This document shows, piece by piece, positions 17,331 through 25,603 of a stretch of DNA of 64,000 bases. The translations under genes were made by a program, and so were the position numbers. Source of the stretch: Chitinophagaceae bacterium. GTDB lineage: Bacteria; Bacteroidota; Bacteroidia; Chitinophagales; Chitinophagaceae. The stretch lies in the NCBI GenBank assembly GCA_947446645.1, contig CANFHA010000005.1, positions 1 to 64,000 on the forward strand. The letters run 5' to 3'. Each line of letters begins with the position of its first letter. The first letter of the stretch is position 1. Below the pieces are notes generated by a model. The model was given only the letters and a program-made list of their open reading frames with translations. It had not been told where the DNA came from and did not search any database.

Positions 17331-17472
17331 AATAAAAACTTGGAGGGGTGAAAATAAAGAAAATAAAGGAAATAACGTAGTTCAGTTGGCAATCTGCAGC
17401 CGAGCACAAAATCCAACATATCAAACTAGCTATCTGCCCAATTACCAAAAGCAAACTATTGACCGCAAACCG

Positions 17473-18768
17473 TTACGACCTGTTATCAATAAATTTCACC
17501 TGCTTACGGCTATTGGCCGGAAACTGCATTTGCTGCAACACTGCCGCCGAATGAAACTGTAACAACGGCATCACCCGCAGCTTAGACTGCAGCATGGGGC
17601 GAAGCTTTACTTCGCATTCGTCAATAGGTAGTGGCGTATTGAGGTGCAGGCGAATTTCATCAAGCGTCAGTTCGTTAGTAAATACCTCTATTACATATTC
17701 TTTGATAAAAGGTATCTCATTTAGTATATCGAAAATTGCAGGAGGATAAAGTGTAGTGCCTTTGTACTTTATCATTTGCTGCGTGCGCCCCAGCACCGGG
17801 CTAAGGCGGCGCGAATGGCGGCCGCAGCTGCACGGCGAATCGTAAAACGTGCAAATATCGCCCGTGCGGTAGCGCACGAGCGGCATACCTTCTACACCAA
17901 GCGTGGTAATAGTAACCTCGCCATACTCGCCAGATTTCAGTGAATCACCATGCTCATTTAGTATCTCTATTATTATCAGGTCGGGCTGCTGATGGCCACC
18001 CATACCTGCGCTGCACTCCGTAAAGGCAGTCTGCATTTCGGTGGAGGCATAGGTGCTGTATAATTTCAGCGGCCAGGCTTCTGATATTTTTTGCCCCAGT
18101 GCATTGAGCTCAAAATCACCATCGCGCAGGCTCTCACCAATACAGATGGCTTTTTGAACAGGGCTATTCCTGAGGTCAATATTATGTTCCTGCGCCCACT
18201 CAATAAGCTTTAGCATAAAAGATGGCACTGCAACAATGCTGGTAGGTTGCAGGCGCAGAATAGTGTCCCACTGCATAGAGGGCAGGCCCGGGCCGGTGCG
18301 AACAACTGTAGCACCAAGCTGGCGAATACCCAGGTAGTAAGCAATGCCCGCCATAAACTGCCGGTCCAGCGTAAGCATGAGCTGGTAAGTATCTTCCGGT
18401 TTTCCATCAGCACAGCTGAAAGATTGAAACTCATTGTACGCAAGCCGCTTAAGATCGTTCTCTGTAAGTGCTATCTCCACCGGCCGGCCCATAGTGCCGG
18501 ACGTGGCGGTGTATTCTTTTACTTCATTATCGGGCACACAAAGAAACTCCCAGTTGTGGGCCTGCATGTCAGTTTTGGAGGTGGTGGGCAGAAACCGCAG
18601 GTCATGCAGCGACTTTATATTGTGGATATCAATATGGTGCTGGGCAAACAGCTTTTTGTAAAAAGGCGAGTGCGCACCCACGTGCACCAGCAACTTTTTA
18701 AGCGCTTCGTACTGGTAATCATCCTGCGTATGCAGGCTTTCAAAAGCAAGATGTGGGTGGAAATGCAT
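17473..18768 (-). CDS. Phenylacetate-CoA ligase-like adenylate-forming enzyme
   Basis: A 431-residue member of the PaaK branch of adenylate-forming enzymes. The ATP-binding loop is TATSGTMGRPVEIALT (about residues 88-103); the second motif YSTYASTEMQ and the later YRTGDIC are present, followed by the Cys-rich SPCSCGRHSRRLSPVLGR found in many PaaK-like enzymes. PaaK makes phenylacetyl-CoA, but no paa genes are nearby. In Bacteroidota such PaaK-like proteins are often stand-alone and of unknown acid specificity; a role in activating an aryl or branched acid is only a guess. The gene is alone, 130 bp from its left neighbour DedA. Confidence 0.8.
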   Translation of the reverse strand: MHFHPHLAFESLHTQDDYQYEALKKLLVHVGAHSPFYKKLFAQHHIDIHNIKSLHDLRFLPTTSKTDMQAHNWEFLCVPDNEVKEYTATSGTMGRPVEIALTENDLKRLAYNEFQSFSCADGKPEDTYQLMLTLDRQFMAGIAYYLGIRQLGATVVRTGPGLPSMQWDTILRLQPTSIVAVPSFMLKLIEWAQEHNIDLRNSPVQKAICIGESLRDGDFELNALGQKISEAWPLKLYSTYASTEMQTAFTECSAGMGGHQQPDLIIIEILNEHGDSLKSGEYGEVTITTLGVEGMPLVRYRTGDICTFYDSPCSCGRHSRRLSPVLGRTQQMIKYKGTTLYPPAIFDILNEIPFIKEYVIEVFTNELTLDEIRLHLNTPLPIDECEVKLRPMLQSKLRVMPLLQFHSAAVLQQMQFPANSRKQVKFIDNRS

Positions 18769-18898
18769 GTGGTAAATTCAAAAGAAAAAATTCAAAAGTA
18801 AAAAGGAATACACGATAAACAAACGCCAATAAATAATTACCATTTATCCACGTTAGACAACAATATGATTATCAATGCCGCTTCTAATCTTATACAGC

Positions 18899-19972
18899 TC
18901 AAAACAACCGCCCCTGCCCCACCACCGGCCTGCGAAAGTCACTGGTGTTCATTTCCAGTTGTGTCTCATTGAGGTGATATTTTTTACAGTATAGCTGAAA
19001 CTGCGCTTTAATAAGCTCTGCAAACTTCCCATCACCTACTATACGGTTGCCCCAGCGGCTGTCGTTTACTTTACCTTCATGGCACTCGCTGATCTGGTGC
19101 CATACTTTTTCTGCCCTGTCCGGGAAGGCTTTAAAGAGCCAGTCTTTAAATATGCCGCCTATCGCACCGTTTAGCCGCACCACCGTATACCCGGCCCACT
19201 TTGCGCCCGCTTCACTGGCTGCTTTCAGCACATCGTGCATATGCATATCATTGAGACCCGGAATGAGCGGCGCATTCATGATGCCGGTAGGCACCCCCGC
19301 CTTGCTCAGCGTCTCTACCACCTTTAGCCGGCCGCGGTACGACGCTGTGCGTGGCTCCATTACCTTGCGCAGGTCCTCATCCAGCGATGTGATTGATGAA
19401 AATACGCGCACCAGGTTCAGCTTTGCCAGCTCCTGTATTATATCCAGGTCGCGCAGCACCAGGGCGTTTTTTGATAATATGCTTACCGGGTTGCGATAGT
19501 CGAGGCATATTTCCAGCAGTTGCCTGGTTATGCGCATTTTGCGCTCTATAGGCTGATAGCAGTCAGTATTGCCACTTAGTGATATCGTAGCGGGCACCCA
19601 GTTCTTATTGTCGAAAAATTTACGCAATAGTGCAGGCGCATTTTTCTTTACTACTATACGGCTTTCAAAGTCCACCCCGGCGCTGTAGCCCCAGTACTCA
19701 TGGCTGTTGCGCGCATAGCAGTAGATGCATCCGTGCTCGCAGCCCTGGTAAGGATTGGCCGAGTACATCATGCCTACATCGGGGCTCGTCACTGTGTTTA
19801 CCAGCGTTTTGCTCTCATCATATATGTACTCCGTCTTTCTCAGCTCCTGCTCCCAGTCGTCTATCCCCTCCACATGCTCCTGCACATATTCCCCCTTCAG
19901 GAATCTGTTTTTAGGATTGAACTGCGCTCCCCTGCCTTTCTCGAATCTGTCGTTTGCTGCCTGATTTATCAT
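18899..19972 (-). CDS. Radical SAM protein, SPL-related PA0069/Rv2578c type
   Basis: A 357-residue radical SAM enzyme with the CEHGCIYCYARNSHEY iron-sulfur motif (C-x3-C-x2-C, about residues 79-86), preceded by NPYQG. The following SGNTDCYQPIE and LSKN segments fit the spore-photoproduct-lyase-like PA0069/Rv2578c group. The reaction is unknown; relation to SPL suggests a nucleic-acid or repair role, which its place next to a Y-family polymerase supports weakly. The ATG at 19972 is 105 bp downstream of the polymerase stop, on the same strand, with an AGTAGAT repeat between. Confidence 0.85.
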   Translation of the reverse strand: MINQAANDRFEKGRGAQFNPKNRFLKGEYVQEHVEGIDDWEQELRKTEYIYDESKTLVNTVTSPDVGMMYSANPYQGCEHGCIYCYARNSHEYWGYSAGVDFESRIVVKKNAPALLRKFFDNKNWVPATISLSGNTDCYQPIERKMRITRQLLEICLDYRNPVSILSKNALVLRDLDIIQELAKLNLVRVFSSITSLDEDLRKVMEPRTASYRGRLKVVETLSKAGVPTGIMNAPLIPGLNDMHMHDVLKAASEAGAKWAGYTVVRLNGAIGGIFKDWLFKAFPDRAEKVWHQISECHEGKVNDSRWGNRIVGDGKFAELIKAQFQLYCKKYHLNETQLEMNTSDFRRPVVGQGRLF

Positions 19973-19985
19973 TTTTGTAGTACTT

Positions 19986-20017
19986 AGTCGTTAGTAGATA
20001 GTAGATAGTAATAGTAG
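19986..20017. repeat. Degenerate heptamer tandem repeat before the radical SAM gene
   Basis: Units read AGTCGTT, AGTAGAT, AGTAGAT, AGTAAT, AGTAG. The first unit differs by one base from the AGTCGTA unit at 10196-10220. Both arrays end about 10-14 bp before a minus-strand ATG. Confidence 0.75.
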
Positions 20018-20077
20018 CGGTGTCGCTCAATTCTCTTCACTTCCTTGCGCTCTGGCAGTTCATGTTGAAATCTTCAT

Positions 20078-21580
20078 TCATCGCCCGTTCCATACCTTCT
20101 TTGGCAGCGGGTCGGGCTGTGTTTGATGCAAACCATGAAATAGCGGCACGCCCTCCCACTCTTCGTTCTGAGGAATGTCGTTGTAGTCAGGTTCAGTTTG
20201 CCTTGGCGGCTCTGGTTTCTTCAGTACTGCCATTCGGCGCACTCCCGGCTTGTCCTCTTCCAGCAGATGCCGGTTTTTTACTTCGCCGTTCTGCTTTACG
20301 ATCATATCCTTTACAGATCCAAAGCCCACTGCATCCTTCATCACATTGGGTATAATCAGCTCACAGCCTTTTCTTACTATGTTATTTTGTTCGTAAACGT
20401 CTTTTATATCGTACATCACCTTGCGCACCGTGTCTTTTTTCATGCGATTGTCAAACAGGCTGTACTGCATCACTTTGCCATTCATAAACGAGGCAATGGC
20501 TACCGTCAGGTTGGTAACATGCTCATTGAACAGTGGCTGCAACTTGCGGGCTTGCTCAAAATCGGTAATGCGCTCCTTAATATAGCTCACCATCTCCATG
20601 GAGTCCCGACGGGGCTCGGACAGCTTTATAGCGGTGTCCCAGCTGGTGCCGTCTTTATACCTTATAGAGAATGACAGCTCTTTGCAGAATAGCTCGCTCT
20701 TCACCATGCGTTGCTCCAGGCGTGTACATAATGATATAAGCATGGAGTCCAGCACCTGCCGGTTCTGGCTCTGTACACGGCTCAGCGTACGGGTGGCGCT
20801 CATAGTGCGGTTCTCGGCGCGGCTATACATATCTACCTCTGCAAAATTGAGCCTGCGGTGCCAGTAGTCGCCCACCACACCGCCAAAAGCCTTGCGCAAC
20901 AAGGCCGGAGAGCTATGCCGCATCTCCACCGGATTGCGTATACCTATCATTAGCAGGCGGCGCTCGTTGGCCTTGGCAATGCCTGGCAGGTCGGTGAGCT
21001 TCATGGTGGCCAGGTAGCTGTCTATATTTGCCGGGTTTATTACTATGAGCCCATCTGGTTTTTGCAGCTCTGTGCCCACCTTGGCCAGGAAGCTGTTGGG
21101 GGCAATGCCAATGGAGCACTTGAGATAATCGTACTTCGCAGCTATATGCGCCTTTATCTTGTTTGCAATGGCGGACAGATCCGTGTAGACTAGATGGTAG
21201 CTGTTGAAATTCATTACCGCCTCGTCAATGCTTTTGGGGATCACATCATCGCAATAGTTGCGCAGAATGGCCATTACATCCACGTGTATCTGGCGGTACC
21301 AGGATGGATGCGTGGTAACAGTAATTAGCTCCGGACAAAGCTGCTTGCAATCCCCCAAACGCATACCGCTTTTAATTCCAAATTTCTTGGCTTCTAACGA
21401 TGCTGCTATTACTGCCGCATTCGGACTGTCGTAAGTCAGTACACCCAGCGGCTTGTCGCGTAGCTCCGGATGGCGCTGCTGCTCGCAACTGGCGAAGTAG
21501 CTGTTCATGTCAATATACATGACTAGCGGCACTTCATTTGCCTTGCCTGAGTTCTGAAATATATCCCCTTTGTGCCTCAC
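20078..21580 (-). CDS. Y-family DNA polymerase (DinB/UmuC-like)
   Basis: A translesion polymerase of up to 500 residues. Catalytic acids are visible: Asp in MYIDMNSYFASCE and the pair in KSIDEAVMNF. The steric-gate region (NSYFAS), helix-hairpin-helix LTDLPGIAKANERRL and the little-finger domain (TRTLSRVQSQNRQVLDSML) follow. A C-terminal extension of about 90 residues is charged and proline-rich, ending PLPKKVWNGR, and might hold a clamp-binding peptide (VPLFHGL). The furthest start is GTG at 21580, adding VRHKGDIFQNSGKANEVPLV; an ATG at 21517 would begin right at the first beta strand and looks too short. It resembles the UmuC-like Bacteroidota group. Radical SAM gene downstream on the same strand. 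Confidence 0.88.
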   Translation of the reverse strand: MRHKGDIFQNSGKANEVPLVMYIDMNSYFASCEQQRHPELRDKPLGVLTYDSPNAAVIAASLEAKKFGIKSGMRLGDCKQLCPELITVTTHPSWYRQIHVDVMAILRNYCDDVIPKSIDEAVMNFNSYHLVYTDLSAIANKIKAHIAAKYDYLKCSIGIAPNSFLAKVGTELQKPDGLIVINPANIDSYLATMKLTDLPGIAKANERRLLMIGIRNPVEMRHSSPALLRKAFGGVVGDYWHRRLNFAEVDMYSRAENRTMSATRTLSRVQSQNRQVLDSMLISLCTRLEQRMVKSELFCKELSFSIRYKDGTSWDTAIKLSEPRRDSMEMVSYIKERITDFEQARKLQPLFNEHVTNLTVAIASFMNGKVMQYSLFDNRMKKDTVRKVMYDIKDVYEQNNIVRKGCELIIPNVMKDAVGFGSVKDMIVKQNGEVKNRHLLEEDKPGVRRMAVLKKPEPPRQTEPDYNDIPQNEEWEGVPLFHGLHQTQPDPLPKKVWNGR

Positions 21581-21842
21581 GACACTAAATTAGGAATTAT
21601 TTGTCAATTTTATTGGAAAATGATAAATCTTGTATTGATGTCAATGCAAAAACTCTGAAAACATTCGAGTAGGTAATCGCAATTTTAGACTTTACATAGT
21701 CATTTAAAGACAAGTTCGACTCTTTCTTAAAAAGGCAATCAAAAGATTAATTGAACCATATTTATATTTATTCAACCTTATGCTGAAGAAGAATTGACTA
21801 TTTTATTTAATTTTGGGTGAGGCTTACATCAAACGAGAGCGT

Positions 21843-22067
21843 ATGAAACAACTGACCCTTAATGTACCAGATAAAAATTACCCGTTTTTTATGGAACTGG
21901 TAAAGCAACTTGACTTTATCAAGGTAAGTGAACCAGGGAAAAAGAAAGCCATAAAAGAAAAACAAGCCTTACAAAAGAACATAGAACAAGGGTTGAAGGA
22001 AGTAGCCCTTGCAAAAAAAGGTAAACTTAAGGCTACGTCTTTGAATGACTTCCTCAATGAGCTATAA
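21843..22067 (+). CDS. Probable antitoxin of a RelE/ParE-type module
   Basis: A 74-residue protein starting MKQLTLNVPDKNYPFFMELV, the typical N-terminus of small Bacteroidota antitoxins that precede RelE/ParE toxins. A charged middle and a C-terminal KGKLKATSLNDFLNEL complete the pattern. The ATG at 21843 is chosen over a TTG at 21813. The stop codon overlaps a new ATG at 22057 in the +1-type arrangement expected for a translationally coupled toxin, but that frame closes after 17 codons. TAATTTTG at 21808-21815 is a possible -7 element. It is thus likely an orphan antitoxin. Confidence 0.6.
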   Translation: MKQLTLNVPDKNYPFFMELVKQLDFIKVSEPGKKKAIKEKQALQKNIEQGLKEVALAKKGKLKATSLNDFLNEL

Positions 22068-22110
22068 AGTCCAGACCTATTACAATCGTCTTTCTCATCC
22101 GGTATTTTAG
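22057..22110 (+). pseudogene. Truncated toxin remnant overlapping the antitoxin
   Basis: A 17-codon frame beginning MSYKVQTYYNRLSH and ending at TAG 22108-22110. It overlaps the antitoxin stop by 11 bp, exactly where a RelE/ParE toxin normally starts. The start MSYKV is common for these toxins. No continuation is seen before the facing xth gene at 22140, so the body of the toxin is missing. Confidence 0.4.
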
Positions 22111-22139
22111 ACGACAAAACCGCGCTTTTCCTTTGGGTA

Positions 22140-22904
22140 CTATCCTGCCATTTCCAAAAACACCGGGCAATGATCTGAGTGTTTAATGTGTGGCAATATC
22201 TCGCCGTGCTTCAGCGTTTTACTCAGGGGCTCTGTTACGCTTATGTAGTCTATGCGCCAGCCCTTGTTATTGGCCCTGGCCCCGGCAAACTGGCTCCACC
22301 AGGTATATTGGTGCGGGTCTTGGTTAAACACCCTGAACGTGTCAATAAATCCGTTTTCAAAAAGCTTATCCATCCATGCCCGCTCTTCTGGCAGAAAGCC
22401 TGTATAGTTCTTATTGCGCACAGGATCGTGTATATCTATTGCTTTGTGGCAAATGTTGTAATCGCCGCAGATGATAAGTTTCGGGCGGGTTTTACGCAGC
22501 TCAGCTATATACTCAAAAAACTCTTCCAGCCATTGATACTTGTAAGTCTGGCGGTCTTCACCACTTGTGCCACTGGGGAAGTAAGCGTTTACCAGCGTAG
22601 TATCACCAAAGTCGGCACGGATCACCCTGCCTTCAAAGTCGCTCTGCTCAATGCTATTGCCGTATACAACATTGTCCGGTTCTATTTTAGTGAGTATAGC
22701 TACACCACTGTACCCTTTCTTTTGGGCTGAAAAAGAATATACTTCGTAACCTGCACTTCTTATCTCTGCATAGGGTACATCTTCCTTATGCGCTTTTATT
22801 TCCTGCAGGCAAATGATGTCTGCCGGATTCGTATTCAGCCAATCGATAAATCCCTTTTTTACTGCGGCGCGAATGCCGTTTACATTATATGTTATGATCC
22901 TCAT
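22140..22904 (-). CDS. xth: Exodeoxyribonuclease III (AP endonuclease)
   Basis: A 254-residue enzyme of the Xth/ExoA exonuclease-endonuclease-phosphatase family, which incises abasic sites and removes 3' blocks in base excision repair. Conserved elements in order: ITYNVNGIRAA (N-terminal Asn), CLQEIKAH (metal Glu), SGVAILTK, VNAYFPSG, CGDYNICHKAIDIHDP (catalytic Asp/Asn), WWSQFAGARANNKGWRIDYI, and the C-terminal HSDHCPVFLEM with the catalytic Asp-His. Length is normal. It sits next to radC on the same strand, the gap being filled by an inverted octamer repeat. Confidence 0.96.
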   Translation of the reverse strand: MRIITYNVNGIRAAVKKGFIDWLNTNPADIICLQEIKAHKEDVPYAEIRSAGYEVYSFSAQKKGYSGVAILTKIEPDNVVYGNSIEQSDFEGRVIRADFGDTTLVNAYFPSGTSGEDRQTYKYQWLEEFFEYIAELRKTRPKLIICGDYNICHKAIDIHDPVRNKNYTGFLPEERAWMDKLFENGFIDTFRVFNQDPHQYTWWSQFAGARANNKGWRIDYISVTEPLSKTLKHGEILPHIKHSDHCPVFLEMAG

Positions 22905-22908
22905 TTGC

Positions 22909-23027
22909 TAATTTGAAAATTTGATGATTTGAAAATTTGAAAATTGCATCTGTGAAAATAGGGAATTGTACGATGGCCAACAACAAGGGCAATTTTCAAA
23001 TTACCGCACTTTCAAATTTTCAAATTA
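22909..23027. repeat. Inverted pair of ATTTGAAA octamer arrays
   Basis: Left arm 22909-22947 is TA followed by ATTTGAAA-type octamers (22911-18, 22919-26 variant ATTTGATG, 22927-34, 22935-42) and ATTGC. Right arm 22989-23027 is the inverted counterpart with a few changes. The arms enclose a 41-bp spacer. The left arm starts a few bases upstream of the xth ATG and the right arm ends at the radC stop codon (TAA is shared). Confidence 0.85.
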
Positions 23028-23714
23028 AATAAGCCCTTCATCGCTCATGCTCAGGTATTTGTCACCCCCTATAATTATGTGGTCAAGTAGCTTTATGTTC
23101 ATCAGGTCGCCGGCATCTCTGAGCTGGCGCGTCATTGACAGGTCTGCTTCGCTTGGTTTCACGCTGCCAGAGGGGTGATTGTGGCCTACTATTATTTTAT
23201 TGGCATTGTTTAGCAAGCAGCTTTTCAGCACCATACGAATGTCTACCACCGTTGCAGTCATCCCCCCGCTGCTAATGATCTCATGCTTCAGTATTTTGCC
23301 CGAAATATTTAAGTAGACCACGCAAAATACTTCATGGTTCAGGTCTTGAAGCAGCCCCATAAGTATAGGCACAGCATCGCGGCTTGTTTTTATTGTGCCG
23401 CGCTCCAGTCCCTCACTCATCTGGCGCCTGCGGCCCAGTTCCAACGCCGAGCTTATGGTTATGGCTCTGGCCTCCCCTATACCTTTTATCTTTTGCAGCT
23501 CAGGTATGCTCAGTCGTCCCATAAGCCGCAGGTCGTTACCGGCCAGGCCGAGCACATCCCGCGCCAGGTCCAGTGCCGATCGCTCTTTTGTGCCGCTGGA
23601 TATCAGTATGGCCAGCAACTCTGCATCAGTAAGCGCTGCCGCGCCTTTCTGCAACATCTTTTCCCGGGGCCGGTCGTCTTCGTTCCAGTTCTTTATGCTA
23701 TTCGATTCCTGCAT
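23025..23714 (-). CDS. radC: RadC family protein (JAB/MPN domain)
   Basis: A 229-residue protein. The N-terminal helix-hairpin-helix-like part (SIPELQKIKGIGEARAITI) is followed by a JAB metalloprotease-like domain with the motif HNHPSGSVKPSEAD and an upstream Glu. RadC/UPF0758 proteins were once thought to act in DNA repair; their role is unresolved. Length and N-terminus (WNEDDRPREKML) are typical. It lies upstream of xth and the stop codon is embedded in the inverted octamer repeat. Confidence 0.94.
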   Translation of the reverse strand: MQESNSIKNWNEDDRPREKMLQKGAAALTDAELLAILISSGTKERSALDLARDVLGLAGNDLRLMGRLSIPELQKIKGIGEARAITISSALELGRRRQMSEGLERGTIKTSRDAVPILMGLLQDLNHEVFCVVYLNISGKILKHEIISSGGMTATVVDIRMVLKSCLLNNANKIIVGHNHPSGSVKPSEADLSMTRQLRDAGDLMNIKLLDHIIIGGDKYLSMSDEGLI

Positions 23715-23750
23715 GCTTGATGAAAATAGGGCAAATTTTTAAAACCCTGC

Positions 23751-24335
23751 TTACCTTTTTACCGAAAGCATCGCTTTTACCTCCGTCCACTCCTCGTCAA
23801 TTATGCTATACATAGCAGTATTGCGAAACGCACCATTCGCCCTTATACGCTCTTTCCGCATTATACCCTCAAACCTGGCACCTATGCCAAGTATGGCCGT
23901 GCGGCTGCGGTGGTTGTTTTCATCCGTCACCAGTTGCACACGGCCTGTGTTCAGTGTCTCAAAGCAATAGGTAAGCAGCAGCAGTTTGCATTCCCTGTTG
24001 TAGCCGGTGCGCCAGTAAGCCGGGTCGTACCACGTCCATCCTATCTCCAGCTTCCGGTGCTCCGGGAAAATATTGTGGAATAAAGTACTGCCAATGATCT
24101 TATTGGTCTTTAGATCTATAACGGTAAATGGGTACTGCTCGCCGGTGCCCCGCTTCAGGATGGCGCTTTTCAGGTGTTGCAGCAATCGCTCCCTTTCTGC
24201 CCCATTAATAGAGATGAATTCCCATATTTTTTCGTCTTTCCCTACCTCCAGCAGCTCGGCAAAGTGTGCGCTTTCCAGTGGCACCAATTTCACTTTTTCG
24301 CCCTGCAGAATGACGGGATGTTGTATCCAGTTCAT
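23751..24335 (-). CDS. GNAT-family N-acetyltransferase (RimJ/RimL-like)
   Basis: A 194-residue acetyltransferase. It begins HPVILQGEKVKLVPLESAHF and shows the RimJ/RimL-type core KLEIGWTWYDPAYWRTGYNRECKLLLLTYCFE, then VQLVTDENNHRSRTAI, ending with MYSIIDEEW. These enzymes transfer acetyl from acetyl-CoA to N-terminal or small-molecule amines; substrate unknown. The acetyl-CoA loop reads R-T-G-Y-N-R rather than the usual R/Q-G-x-G-x-G/A. The ATG at 24335 is chosen; an upstream start at 24404 would translate the terminator hairpin of the next gene. Confidence 0.8.
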   Translation of the reverse strand: MNWIQHPVILQGEKVKLVPLESAHFAELLEVGKDEKIWEFISINGAERERLLQHLKSAILKRGTGEQYPFTVIDLKTNKIIGSTLFHNIFPEHRKLEIGWTWYDPAYWRTGYNRECKLLLLTYCFETLNTGRVQLVTDENNHRSRTAILGIGARFEGIMRKERIRANGAFRNTAMYSIIDEEWTEVKAMLSVKR

Positions 24336-24365
24336 GCTTGCAATATACTCATGCTTCTCTAAAAC

Positions 24366-24408
24366 AAAAATGCTCCCCGGCTGTACCAGGCAGCCAGGGA
24401 GCATTTTT
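24366..24408 (-). terminator. Terminator of the small T9SS protein gene
   Basis: A perfect 12-bp outer stem (24366-24377 with 24397-24408) and an inner 5-bp stem (24379-24383 with 24391-24395), with A/T runs on both sides. It lies 16 bp past the stop of the gene at 24425. Confidence 0.85.
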
Positions 24409-24424
24409 ATATTGTAAGGGTAGT

Positions 24425-25408
24425 TTATTCCTGTTTAACCAGCTTTATTACTGTTGTTCCGTATGGCTCAGTTCTGGAGGCTATACTTACTATATATATG
24501 CCAGGTGCCACTTGCCTGCCTATATCGAACCGCTGCTGCGAGCCCGCGGCGGTAAATGACTCGCTGTGCAGCTTATTTCCAATCACGTTGTAGAGCGTTA
24601 CCTGGTAGCTCCGTCCTGCTTCAAATCCGTTTACCATCAGATGCTCGCTATTATCCAGATAGCCGTTATATGCTGCCGATTGTCCCGCAGCAAGTTCGCT
24701 TATGCCTGCAGTAGGCATAAGGTAGCTCACCCGCTGACTGGATGAAGCCGAACTGGCCATAGAATCAATTCTCAGCAGTGGCGCTGCATGGGCCGTGTCG
24801 AACCACAGGTACGATACATTAACTGAAGTAATTGGTGTACCGCCGCTTGTATCGTACTCAGCCCGTATTTTCTTTATCCGCAGTACGTTGGTAAATGTCA
24901 TGCCCGGCAGCATAAGCGTACCGTATGCATCACCTATCTCATATAGCCGTCCCACACCATACAGGGTGGTTGGTATATTCACCCTGTAAGTATCTACATA
25001 CTGGCTGTTGAAAGTGAATGGGCGTTTTGAATCATTGAGCAGGCTGTAAGAGATTGTTACATGTGTACCGGGATCATACGAGCCATCAATATAAGTATCT
25101 GTGTTGTTCTCGTTCAGAAACAGCACTGTGCCATCCGGCATTATTTCCATAATGTTGGATGTGGAGAACATAGTCGATGTGTCGTCTAATATGGATGTAA
25201 CAGACATACCGCCGTATGGATTGAGACCCGTAAAGTCCCACATCACATTAGTGCCGGCGGAACCTGCCACAACTGTCGATGGATCGCAGTTTACCATATG
25301 GATCACATCACCAATATGGTAGTATTCGTTTTTTGTAAGTGTAGGCTGCGCCGATAGTGCTACGGGCAGTATGGAAAAAGATAATAGATAAGTAATAACT
25401 GTTCTCAT
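24425..25408 (-). CDS. Secreted protein with T9SS type A sorting domain
   Basis: A 327-residue protein with a Sec signal peptide (about residues 1-20, ending ALSAQ). The mature part is a beta-rich domain with GTNVMWDFTGLNPYG, a pattern seen in Bacteroidota surface proteins of unknown function. Residues 250-327 form a T9SS C-terminal domain: LMVNGFEAGRSYQVTLYNVIGN, VAPGIYIVSI and a final KLVKQE, lacking the usual YPNP opening. Predicted location is cell surface or medium. It has its own terminator and no co-directional partner. Confidence 0.75.
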   Translation of the reverse strand: MRTVITYLLSFSILPVALSAQPTLTKNEYYHIGDVIHMVNCDPSTVVAGSAGTNVMWDFTGLNPYGGMSVTSILDDTSTMFSTSNIMEIMPDGTVLFLNENNTDTYIDGSYDPGTHVTISYSLLNDSKRPFTFNSQYVDTYRVNIPTTLYGVGRLYEIGDAYGTLMLPGMTFTNVLRIKKIRAEYDTSGGTPITSVNVSYLWFDTAHAAPLLRIDSMASSASSSQRVSYLMPTAGISELAAGQSAAYNGYLDNSEHLMVNGFEAGRSYQVTLYNVIGNKLHSESFTAAGSQQRFDIGRQVAPGIYIVSIASRTEPYGTTVIKLVKQE

Positions 25409-25603
25409 AAAATATGGTTTTTGCGTTTATAATATTTGAGCCCTGTCTATAAATCCATGCCATTAGGGCAAATATTTACGCGACTTGCCTAAATTCACCT
25501 TTCAGGGGTTACCGGTTAGTGGAACATTCTGCCAATATTGCCACTCAGTTAGGGTGTAAGGTGGTTTGGCATTGGGTTTGGGGAAACTAAATTTTGCATC
25601 AAG

